From: an uncultured Fusicatenibacter sp.
Lineage (GTDB): Bacteria; Bacillota; Clostridia; Lachnospirales; Lachnospiraceae
Reading direction: 5' to 3'
NCBI GenBank assembly: GCA_902493585.1
Contig: CABUPZ010000058.1
Span: 1 to 15,415, forward strand
Length of the DNA: 15,415 nt
Shown here: in pieces, positions 7,623 to 13,731 of the stretch
How positions within the stretch are numbered: the first letter of the stretch is position 1
Layout of the letters: each line of letters starts with the position of its first letter
Notes under the pieces: model-generated
The model's database searches: none
Told to the model about the DNA's origin: nothing
The model's input: the letters and a program-made list of their open reading frames with translations, nothing else
Translations under genes and position numbers: made by a program

Positions 7623-9199
7623 CCTTCTTTCTCCGCTACATACTCTGCTGCCTGACGGTTCATCTCATCCAGAATATCCTGGATTCCGGCGCTGTCCATA
7701 GCTGCGTTCATGGCATCGATGGAAGCGTCCACATCGTCAACGAGACCGTTGATCAGCGGGTTATAATAATTGTCGATGGCTGCCTCTACTGCTGCAAACT
7801 GTGTACTTACATTGCTGGAATCAAAGTTAAATCCGTCGTAAACATGATCTTCTTTGATGTTGTTGTTGAAGGCATCTTTGATGCTTTCATACTTGTCGTC
7901 CAGAGCCGTTCTGTTCTCAAGATATTCCTCTCTCTGGATGGTGCAGTTGTTCCATCCCCAGTTGCAGTTACTTGCTACACCATAGCCGCTCTCATCAATA
8001 ACTTTGTACTGATCATCACCGACTGCTTCCCAGTGCTTTCCTTCGATACCGAGCATAGCCAGATCGTAAACATCCGGGTTGGTGTAGAATTCATTTAATA
8101 CCATCATGGCTCTCTCTTTGTTTTTACTGTTTGCGTTGATGGCAACACCGTTGTTGATGTAAGAGTTTACTTTTTTCGACAGGTTTTTGTTCGGGTCTAC
8201 CATCGTTACATTCCAATCCGGATGTTCCTCATTTGCCTGTTTTCCGTAGGTAAGACAGGTTCCGAGATTCCAGCTCATGCTTGCTGTTCTTCCGGTCAGA
8301 AGTCCGGTCTGTCTCTCATCGCTGCTGTTTAATACGTCGCTGGACCATGCTCCGGCGTCTACCAGGTCTTTCATCTCCTGGCAGTACTCACGGAACGCAT
8401 CCCATTCACCGATGTACTGGAATTCAAGATCTTTCGGATCCTGGGTATGATACAGAATCAGCTCGCCGCCCTTCGGTGCTCCGCCCGTTGTGGAATAGCC
8501 CTGGGACTGGAAGAATGGATACCACGGTCCGCCCTGACTTGCATAGATACCGTCTGCTGCACATGCTTTGTAGAACTTCATCAGGTCATCCCAGGATGTA
8601 ATATCATCCATACCGTATTTTTCCATCAGGTCACCGCGCACTGCCAGAACTTCCTGACCAAACTCGTTGGCATAGCTCGGAACCATGTAGATTTGTCCGT
8701 CAATCTTTGCCTGCTCCCATGCCATTTCCGGAACAACCTCCCAGATATCCGGTGCATACGTTTTGATAAAGTCCTCAGAAAGCGGTGCAAATCCGCCGAG
8801 GGAAACGGTCTGCTCGTAATGGCACCAGCTCGATGCGGTAAAGATCAGGTCAAAATCTTCCTGTGAGGAGAACAGCAGGGAATATTTCGTGTCATGCTCG
8901 CCCCAGGAAAGGAATTCTACGTTCAGAGAGCAGTTCAGCTTCTCTTCCAGAATCTCATTGATTTTGGCGTAAACCTCATCAAAATCCGGGGTACGGTCGC
9001 CGATCAGATACATCGTCAGATCGACATGCTCCGAAGTGTCTGCACTCAGGTTGTCTCCCGATGTGCCGGAAGCTGCGGAGCTGCTTTTGCTGTCGCCCGT
9101 GCTTCCCTTTCCGTTGCCGGAACCGCATCCTGCCAGCATGCCGGCTGCCATTGCGGATGCAAGTAATACAGATACCAGTTTTTTTGTGCTCTTTTTCAT
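7616..9199 (-). CDS. Sugar ABC transporter solute-binding lipoprotein (LplA/LipO-like)
   Basis: A 527-residue extracellular lipoprotein that would capture oligosaccharides for the two permeases encoded just upstream. The start is a classic lipoprotein signal: KKSTKK, a hydrophobic stretch, then LAGC with the lipidated Cys25, followed by a Gly/Ser-rich linker to about residue 55. The mature part matches the large cluster of ABC sugar-binding proteins of the LplA/YtcQ kind, with an MYLIGDRTPDFDEVYAKIN opening and a FDLIFTASSW segment. The C-terminal region resembles the DUF3502 domain of that group. ATG at 9199 follows AGGAGG by about 7 bases, a strong site fitting the high expression usual for binding proteins. 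The ligand is inferred from the galactanase and galactosidases downstream. The gene is separated from the permeases by 210 bases of hairpins and from the regulator by a 201-base repeat region. Confidence 0.92.
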   Translation of the reverse strand: MKKSTKKLVSVLLASAMAAGMLAGCGSGNGKGSTGDSKSSSAASGTSGDNLSADTSEHVDLTMYLIGDRTPDFDEVYAKINEILEEKLNCSLNVEFLSWGEHDTKYSLLFSSQEDFDLIFTASSWCHYEQTVSLGGFAPLSEDFIKTYAPDIWEVVPEMAWEQAKIDGQIYMVPSYANEFGQEVLAVRGDLMEKYGMDDITSWDDLMKFYKACAADGIYASQGGPWYPFFQSQGYSTTGGAPKGGELILYHTQDPKDLEFQYIGEWDAFREYCQEMKDLVDAGAWSSDVLNSSDERQTGLLTGRTASMSWNLGTCLTYGKQANEEHPDWNVTMVDPNKNLSKKVNSYINNGVAINANSKNKERAMMVLNEFYTNPDVYDLAMLGIEGKHWEAVGDDQYKVIDESGYGVASNCNWGWNNCTIQREEYLENRTALDDKYESIKDAFNNNIKEDHVYDGFNFDSSNVSTQFAAVEAAIDNYYNPLINGLVDDVDASIDAMNAAMDSAGIQDILDEMNRQAAEYVAEKEGK

Positions 9200-9233
9200 A
9201 AAGAACCTCCTTCATAAATATAATGTGTAATTC

Positions 9234-9383
9234 AAGCGGATATTCGCAATCCGCTTTGCTACTTGCTCATAACCGAATAACTGCTCCGCAGTTTATCAGA
9301 AGGAGCTTGCACTCCTCCTGATACAAGCAAGTCCCCACCCGCCTGCTTATTGCTTTTCGCAATGGAAACAGGGGACTTACTTG
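9234..9383 (-). repeat. Cluster of four hairpins between permease and solute-binding protein genes
   Basis: This accounts for most of the 210-base gap between the second permease and the binding protein. Four stems occur: 9234-9241 with 9249-9256 (8 bp, perfect); 9279-9284 with 9288-9293 (6 bp, 3-base loop); 9294-9305 with 9312-9323 (12 bp, one mismatch); and 9324-9336 with 9371-9383 (13 bp, one mismatch), which holds an inner ATTGC/GCAAT stem at 9349-9363. The last three abut with no spacer. Both mismatches are G-U wobbles in the - strand transcript, which favours a role as RNA. Possible roles are mRNA stabilisation, processing that raises binding-protein expression, or a dispersed palindromic repeat. 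There is no U-tract directly after any stem, so simple termination is less likely. Confidence 0.7.
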
Positions 9384-9409
9384 ATTCAGTTAAATTAACA
9401 TGATTTGTA

Positions 9410-10330
9410 TCAGCCTTTGACTGCTCCGATTGTGATACCCTGTACAAAGTATTTCTGTACCAGCGGATATGCCAGAACGATCGGGCCGGTTACTACAATG
9501 GTAAGTGCCATTTTCAGGGACTGGGTCGGCAATGAGATTGCGCTGACGGCAGAGCCTGCGGCGTTGTTTGCAAGAAGCTTTTTATATGCCTCAATATCAT
9601 TAACCTGCTGATACAGGAAATACTGCAGCGGATACTTGTTCGTGTCTTTGATATACAGCATCGCATTGTACCAGTCATTCCAATAAGCCAGTGCAATGAA
9701 GAGGCCCACGGTAGCAAGTGCCGGTTTGATCAGCGGCATTACAATCCGGAACAGAATACGGAACTCGCCGCAGCCATCAATCTTGGCCGCTTCAATCAGA
9801 GAATCCGGAAGTCCCACGATGTAACTCTTCATGATCAGAAGGTTGTATACGCTGAACAGCAGCGGAAGGAGCAGTGCAAGGTAGCTGTCCCGCAGATTCA
9901 GGGTCTGTGTCATCAGTACGTAGTACGGAACAAGACCGCCGGAAAACAAAGTGGTAAAGTAGAAGAAAAACGAAAACTGATTTCTCCACTCAAACTCCTT
10001 ACGTGACAGTACATAAGCTGTCATAGTCTGCAGCAGCAGACCAAGTACCGTTCCGACGATGGTCAGACCGATGGTCGTGCCGTATGCGCGGAAGACAACC
10101 ATAGGATCTTTAAATACGGTTTTGTATGCCTCCAGGCTGAAATCCTGCGGCAGAAGGCTGAAACCGTTCTGGATAATGGCCGATTCCGAAGAAAACGAGC
10201 CGGATACGATCATGATGAAAGGAACGAGGCAGACCAGCGCGATGATTCCGCAGAATCCGTACGCGATGATATCAAGTGCAACCGCATCTTTTCCTCTTTT
10301 GATTTTACTTGTATGACTGGAAGATCCCAC
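9410..10330 (-). CDS. Carbohydrate ABC transporter permease (LplC/YtcP-like, MalG side)
   Basis: Integral membrane subunit of the importer. After a short charged N-terminus there are about six hydrophobic segments (first near residues 23-45). The cytoplasmic EAA loop reads EAAKIDGCGEFRILFRIVMPLIKPA near residues 195-220; it docks the ATPase. The C-terminus PLVQKYFVQGITIGAVKG is characteristic of the LplC/YtcP group. The start is a GTG at 10330: a TGA two codons upstream closes the frame, and TAGGAGGG, which contains the stop codon of the upstream permease, lies 8 bases before it. The nearby ATG at 10335-10337 is in the wrong frame. The gap to the first permease is only 12 bases. It pairs with the upstream permease and the lipoprotein downstream. 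Confidence 0.94.
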   Translation of the reverse strand: MGSSSHTSKIKRGKDAVALDIIAYGFCGIIALVCLVPFIMIVSGSFSSESAIIQNGFSLLPQDFSLEAYKTVFKDPMVVFRAYGTTIGLTIVGTVLGLLLQTMTAYVLSRKEFEWRNQFSFFFYFTTLFSGGLVPYYVLMTQTLNLRDSYLALLLPLLFSVYNLLIMKSYIVGLPDSLIEAAKIDGCGEFRILFRIVMPLIKPALATVGLFIALAYWNDWYNAMLYIKDTNKYPLQYFLYQQVNDIEAYKKLLANNAAGSAVSAISLPTQSLKMALTIVVTGPIVLAYPLVQKYFVQGITIGAVKG

Positions 10331-10342
10331 TTTTCATCCCTC

Positions 10343-11272
10343 CTAGAATAAGGTGTAGTCTTTATCATAAAGACCAACCAGTTTGTTTACGATTACGACA
10401 GTGATAAAGCACAGTACCGACTGATACAGACCAACAGCTGCGGACATTCCGAAGTCGTTGCTGCTGATTAAGGCACGGAACGTCAGGGTATCAATTACAT
10501 CGGTGTAGTTGTACAGAAGACCGTTACTTCCAACCAGGTTGTAGAACATATCAAAGTTTCCTTTGAAGATGCCTCCGACGGATAGCAGAAGCAGGATGAT
10601 TGTGGTCGGCATGATCATCGGGATTGTTACTTTGAAAATTCGCTGGAACACGTTTGCTCCGTCGATGCGGGCTGCTTCATAAATCGAAGTGTCAATTCCC
10701 ATAATTGCTGCCAGGTACATAACAGAACCGTATCCGATTCCCTTCCATACATTAAAGAAGACAAGGATAAACGGCCATGCCTTTGGTGTCGTGTAAAACT
10801 TGATTGGTGTTCCACCGAAGGTTTCAATCAGTCGGTTTAGAAAACCGTAGTCGGAACTGAAAATATTGAATGCCATAACTCCTACGATAACCCAGGAAAT
10901 GAAATACGGCAGAAACATCAGCGACTGTGTGATCTTACGGTAATGTTTGTTGCGGATCTCGGTCAGAAGCACGGCAACGGCAATCTGCATCGTCGTGTTG
11001 ATCGCAATAAATGCCAGATTATACAGCACGGTATTTCTGGTAACGAGTCCGGCCTGTCCTGATTTAAAGAAGAACTTGAAGTTATCAAATCCGTTCCACG
11101 GGCTTCCCCAGATACCTCCTGCGTAGGAGTATTTTTTGAATGCCATTACAATTCCTGTCATCGGGTAGTAGGAAAAAATCAGGGTATAAATTACTGCCGG
11201 TGCAAGCATCAGAAGAAATACCCGGTACTTGTAGAGCTTTTTGCAAAACCCTTTCCAACCATTCTTTTTCAT
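10343..11272 (-). CDS. Carbohydrate ABC transporter permease (LplB/YtcO-like, MalF side)
   Basis: First gene of the galactan operon, 309 residues. It shows about six membrane segments, the first at residues 18-38 (FLLMLAPAVIYTLIFSYYP), and the family motif MTGIVMAFKKYSYAGGIWGSPWNGFDNFKFFF right after it. The EAA loop is YEAARIDGANVFQRIFKVTIPMIMP, near residues 219-243. The C-terminus GLYDKDYTLF is typical of LplB-class proteins. ATG at 11272 follows AAAGGGA by about 8 bases. No ATP-binding protein is encoded in the cluster, so a general sugar ATPase of the MsmK/UgpC type encoded elsewhere must energise it; this is known for many Gram-positive sugar importers and is inferred here. Confidence 0.94.
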   Translation of the reverse strand: MKKNGWKGFCKKLYKYRVFLLMLAPAVIYTLIFSYYPMTGIVMAFKKYSYAGGIWGSPWNGFDNFKFFFKSGQAGLVTRNTVLYNLAFIAINTTMQIAVAVLLTEIRNKHYRKITQSLMFLPYFISWVIVGVMAFNIFSSDYGFLNRLIETFGGTPIKFYTTPKAWPFILVFFNVWKGIGYGSVMYLAAIMGIDTSIYEAARIDGANVFQRIFKVTIPMIMPTTIILLLLSVGGIFKGNFDMFYNLVGSNGLLYNYTDVIDTLTFRALISSNDFGMSAAVGLYQSVLCFITVVIVNKLVGLYDKDYTLF

Positions 11273-11292
11273 CTTCTCATTCCCTTTCTTGT

Positions 11293-11317
11293 TTGCGCAA
11301 CTTTTTTGTTGCTCAAC
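11293..11317. promoter_or_regulatory. Two adjacent GTTG/CAAC dyads in the leader of the sugar operon
   Basis: TTGCGCAA (11293-11300, a perfect palindrome with central CG, followed by C) and GTTGCTCAAC (11308-11317, GTTG and CAAC arms around CT) sit 15 bases apart start to start. They lie between the promoters and the permease ribosome site. LacI-family operators are commonly palindromes centred on CG, so these are candidate binding sites in the transcribed leader. No binding evidence exists in the sequence itself. Confidence 0.35.
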
Positions 11318-11340
11318 TCTTTATTTTTCTTTGTGCCATT

Positions 11341-11369
11341 ATCATATCATTTCGGCATATTGTTTACAA
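11341..11369 (-). promoter_or_regulatory. Candidate promoter P2 of the galactan operon
   Basis: On the - strand TTGTAA (11364-11369), a 17-base spacer and TATGAT (11341-11346) with a TG one base upstream form a good extended -10 promoter, with transcription expected near 11334. The dyad ATTGT-TT-ACAAT (11359-11370) overlaps its -35 box and could be an operator. It lies about 70 bases ahead of the first permease start. Confidence 0.5.
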
Positions 11370-11386
11370 TTCGCAGTTTTTATAAG

Positions 11387-11405
11387 ATATTTCTTGTCGA
11401 AATAT
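11387..11405. promoter_or_regulatory. Candidate operator: 7-bp dyad over the P1 -10 box
   Basis: ATATTTC (11387-11393) and GAAATAT (11399-11405) form a perfect inverted repeat around TTGTC. It covers the -10 hexamer and expected start site of the upstream promoter P1, where a repressor would block initiation. The LacI-type regulator in the operon is the natural candidate to bind it, but the region is AT-rich and chance dyads occur. Confidence 0.35.
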
Positions 11406-11429
11406 ACTGTTTTACTATTTTTTGTGCAA
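11401..11429 (-). promoter_or_regulatory. Candidate promoter P1 of the galactan operon
   Basis: On the - strand TTGCAC (11424-11429), a 17-base spacer and TATATT (11401-11406) form a plausible sigma-A promoter. The -35 is weak (3 of 6), which suits a regulated operon. One arm of the AATGCGCAAC/GTTGCGCATT inverted repeat (11430-11465) directly abuts the -35. Confidence 0.45.
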
Positions 11430-11465
11430 AATGCGCAACTTTAGCGTTTTACCTTGTTGCGCATT
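11430..11465. repeat. Perfect 10-bp inverted repeat upstream of P1
   Basis: AATGCGCAAC (11430-11439) and GTTGCGCATT (11456-11465) are exact inverse copies around a 16-base spacer that contains TTTAGCGTTTTACC, loosely like a catabolite-repression site. No U-tract of note follows on the - strand. It may be an activator or repressor site. The core GCGCAAC recurs in the leader and in the dapB terminator. Confidence 0.5.
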
Positions 11466-11586
11466 GATTTTTCCATTACCGTTTGCGATTTTCACGTTCT
11501 CTTTTGATATTCCGTATTTTTTCTTGTGTATTCTGCCAAATATTCTGCAAAATAACTTCCTCAATTCCGAAAATCCCGTTGTAAGA

Positions 11587-11629
11587 AAAGAAAAAGTGCG
11601 CAACGTTTCGCATTTTCGTTGCGCACTTT
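11587..11629 (-). terminator. Rho-independent terminator of dapA-dapB
   Basis: A perfect 13-bp stem (11593-11605 with 11617-11629) encloses an 11-base loop. On the - strand it runs into TTTTTCTTTTC. It lies 33 bases past the dapB stop, so it ends the lysine-biosynthesis transcript before the sugar operon. The stem contains the GCGCAAC core in both orientations. Confidence 0.9.
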
Positions 11630-11662
11630 CTGGTTTCTATTCACTTTTTCCCTGTTTCTGCC

Positions 11663-12424
11663 TTATTTCGCAGCAATGACATCCTGCATGTCATACATGC
11701 CAGCCGGTTTTCCAGCCAGGAATTTTGCAGCCTCTACAGCTCCTTTTCCGAAAACTCCTTTGGAATATGCCCTGTGGGAAAGGATAACAACCTCGTCCGG
11801 TCCTGCGAAGATGACATCGTGATCTCCGACGATCGTGCCGCCGCGTACGGCAGAGATTCCGATTTCCTTCGGATCACGCTGCTCGTGGCGCTGGCTTCTG
11901 TCATAAACATAGTGGTACTGGTTGTCCATTGCCTCATTCAGGCTGTCAGCCAGGGCGATGGCCGTTCCGCTCGGGGCATCGCATTTCAGTTTGTGGTGTT
12001 TCTCCACGATTTCCATATCAAAGCCTGCTTCGGCAAGCACTTTTGCAGCTGCCTGTACCAGTTTCATCAGCGTATTCACACCAAGGGACATATTTGCAGA
12101 GCGGAGAACCGGGATTTCTTTGCTGGTCTCCTGCACTTTTTTGAGCTGATCCTCGGTGAGGCCTGTGGTGCAGAGGACGAGTGGAAGTTTTTTCTCCTTG
12201 CAGGCATCGAGCAGTGCGTCGGCTGCCTTGTAGGAAGAAAAGTCAACGACTACGTCTGCCGGAACATCGCATTCTGCCAGGCTTTTGAATACCGGATAAT
12301 CGTTCTGGCCGTTGTCGTTCATATCGATTCCGGCTATGATTTCTGCATTTGCATCTTCTTTTACCAGGCCGGTGATGACCTGTCCCATATGGCCGTTGCA
12401 GCCATGCATAATAATTTTAACCAT
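11663..12424 (-). CDS. dapB: 4-hydroxy-tetrahydrodipicolinate reductase
   Basis: Second step of the diaminopimelate/lysine branch: NAD(P)H-dependent reduction of the DapA product to tetrahydrodipicolinate, in the cytoplasm. The N-terminal Rossmann fold has GCNGHMG at residues 8-14. The C-terminal substrate-binding domain has the signature EKHHKLKCDAPSGTA, with His143-His144, Lys147 and PSGTA 151-155 as catalytic and binding residues. Length 253 residues matches the family. The ATG at 12424 follows AAGG by about 9 bases, 35 bases after the dapA stop, so the two genes form an operon under the lysine riboswitch. The frame continues to AAK and a TAA at 11663. Very secure. Confidence 0.97.
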   Translation of the reverse strand: MVKIIMHGCNGHMGQVITGLVKEDANAEIIAGIDMNDNGQNDYPVFKSLAECDVPADVVVDFSSYKAADALLDACKEKKLPLVLCTTGLTEDQLKKVQETSKEIPVLRSANMSLGVNTLMKLVQAAAKVLAEAGFDMEIVEKHHKLKCDAPSGTAIALADSLNEAMDNQYHYVYDRSQRHEQRDPKEIGISAVRGGTIVGDHDVIFAGPDEVVILSHRAYSKGVFGKGAVEAAKFLAGKPAGMYDMQDVIAAK

Positions 12425-12459
12425 TGTCTTTTTCCTTCTTTACTTCGTGTATTCTTAAC

Positions 12460-13350
12460 TTAAGCCAGTTTGATTCCAAAATCTTTCATAGCCTTTGCCA
12501 GGCGCTCCTGGTTCTGCGGCTCCATCTCGGTCAGCGGCAGACGAAGCGGTCCAACTTCTTTGCCCATCAGGTTCAGCGCTGCTTTTACCGGAATCGGGTT
12601 TACTTCGCAGAACAGCGCATCGATGAGCGGCAGTGCTCTCAGCTGGATTTCTCTGGATCCGGCCACATCGCCGTCGAGGAATTTCTGTACCATGTCGTGG
12701 GTCTCACGCGGTGCTACGTTGGAAAGAACGGAGATTACACCGCTTCCGCCAAGGGAAAGGATCGGCACAACCTGATCGTCGTTTCCGGAGTACAGATCGA
12801 TCTTTCCATCGGTCAGCTGCATAATTTTTGCGACCTGGGAAATGTTTCCGGAAGCCTCTTTGACTGCAACGATATTCTCAACGTTGTTGAACAGATAGAC
12901 GATCGTTTCCGGTGCAATGTTTACGCCGGTTCTGCCCTGAATGTTGTAAAGGATGACCGGCACTTTGACGCTGTCTGCGATTGCGGTAAAGTGTGCAATC
13001 AGGCCCTTCTGTGTTGCTTTATTGTAATACGGAGAAACGAGAAGAAGTCCGTCCACGCCGTATTTTTCTGCTTCCTGAGACAGATAAATTGCTGTCTCCG
13101 TGCTGTTGGAGCCGGTTCCTGCAATTACCGGGATTCTGTGATTTACTTTTTCCACGGTATATTTGATGGCATCCAGATGCTCCTCATGGGACAGGGTCGA
13201 AGCCTCACCGGTGGTTCCGCAGATAACGATGGCGTCGGTTCCGCCGGCGATCTGCTCCTCAATCAGTTCTCCGAGTTTTTCGTAATTCACTTCCTGTGTT
13301 TCGGTCATCGGTGTGATCATTGCAACAGCTGCACCTTTAAAAATAGACAT
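12460..13350 (-). CDS. dapA: 4-hydroxy-tetrahydrodipicolinate synthase
   Basis: Condenses pyruvate with aspartate semialdehyde, the committed step toward diaminopimelate (cell wall) and lysine. The 296-residue TIM barrel shows all catalytic features: GTTGE at 45-49 (Thr46/Thr47), Tyr135 in ILYN, Arg140 in GRTG, and the Schiff-base Lys164 in VAVKEASGN. One departure from the usual family text is NIQGRTG where NVPGRTG or NVPSRTG is common; the active-site residues are unaffected. The C-terminal part carries NPIPVKAALNLMG, as expected. ATG at 13350 follows AGGAGG by about 9 bases. It is preceded by a lysine riboswitch with its own promoter, so transcription should fall when lysine is abundant. 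dapB follows directly. Confidence 0.97.
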   Translation of the reverse strand: MSIFKGAAVAMITPMTETQEVNYEKLGELIEEQIAGGTDAIVICGTTGEASTLSHEEHLDAIKYTVEKVNHRIPVIAGTGSNSTETAIYLSQEAEKYGVDGLLLVSPYYNKATQKGLIAHFTAIADSVKVPVILYNIQGRTGVNIAPETIVYLFNNVENIVAVKEASGNISQVAKIMQLTDGKIDLYSGNDDQVVPILSLGGSGVISVLSNVAPRETHDMVQKFLDGDVAGSREIQLRALPLIDALFCEVNPIPVKAALNLMGKEVGPLRLPLTEMEPQNQERLAKAMKDFGIKLA

Positions 13351-13417
13351 TCTCTTTTCCTCCTGTATGTTGTGTCAGATAAAACCATAAGAAATCAGTC
13401 GCCGGAGCTTATCTCTC

Positions 13418-13438
13418 ACGGAAAATTTCACTTTCCGT
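13418..13438 (-). other. Hairpin between riboswitch terminator and dapA
   Basis: ACGGAAA (13418-13424) and TTTCCGT (13432-13438) form a perfect 7-bp stem around a 7-base loop, directly after the terminator U-tract and about 50 bases ahead of the dapA ribosome site. It could protect the 5' end of the read-through mRNA or be incidental. Confidence 0.4.
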
Positions 13439-13440
13439 TT

Positions 13441-13476
13441 AAAAAAGAGGCGCCTCATCCCCGATAAGATCGCCTC
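13441..13476 (-). terminator. Riboswitch expression-platform terminator
   Basis: On the - strand GAGGCG (13471-13476) pairs with CGCCTC (13447-13452), with an additional ATC/GAT pairing inside, followed by six U (13441-13446). It lies about 30 bases past the riboswitch P1 helix, the expected place for lysine-dependent attenuation of dapA. It would also catch transcripts arriving from the ssb-like gene upstream. Confidence 0.85.
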
Positions 13477-13504
13477 CAAATTCACACATACGCAGTATCT
13501 ATGA

Positions 13505-13673
13505 TCAGATAGCTCTCCATCTCTCGATGACAGTCGCAGATTTTTTCAACCTGCGCCCAGGAGCATACCGGTTCAGCGCCGGATGTCCTTCGGCATTCTT
13601 CCCTTTTCCTCTTCTTCTTTTGCTGCTGAGGCATCCGAAAAGGTACTCTTGAAGTAATGCGACCTCTATCCAC
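13505..13673 (-). ncRNA. Lysine riboswitch (L box)
   Basis: On the - strand the leader carries the conserved lysine-aptamer blocks in order: GATAGAGGTCGCA with ACTTCAAGAGTA (13642-13670), GGGAAGAATGCCGAAGG (13587-13603), CTGGGCGCAGG (13550-13560), and GACTGTCATC plus GAGAGCTATC (13508-13535). The first GGATAG and last CTATCT form helix P1, and these blocks closely match the known Bacillus lysC leader. Lysine binding is expected to stabilise P1 and let the terminator at 13441-13476 form. Placement directly before dapA-dapB supports this. Ends are approximate by a few bases. Confidence 0.93.
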
Positions 13674-13688
13674 TTCAGTTCTGCTTTT

Positions 13689-13717
13689 ACTATAGCATCA
13701 TTAAATTTTCTTGTCAA
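13689..13717 (-). promoter_or_regulatory. Promoter of the lysine riboswitch and dapA-dapB
   Basis: On the - strand TTGACA (13712-13717, perfect consensus), a 17-base spacer and TATAGT (13689-13694) form a strong sigma-A promoter. The predicted start is near 13682, about ten bases ahead of the riboswitch. The -35 lies only 14 bases past the stop of the ssb-like gene. Confidence 0.9.
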
Positions 13718-13731
13718 CAGCGGATCGCGCT

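Noticed and set aside
7242..7655. + strand frame with a repeated KRRNGRA peptide
   Set aside because: The peptide repeat is just the 23-base direct repeat read in one frame; the frame crosses from the lacI-type gene start into the intergenic repeats and has no start signal of note.
9259..9447. 62-codon - strand frame over the hairpin array
   Set aside because: It begins inside the permease gene in another frame, has no ribosome site, and its content is explained by the hairpins; low-complexity Ser/Lys composition.
12424..13467. + strand open frame of 347 codons across dapA
   Set aside because: It is opposite a textbook dapA gene with an upstream riboswitch; the long frame reflects codon bias in the real gene.
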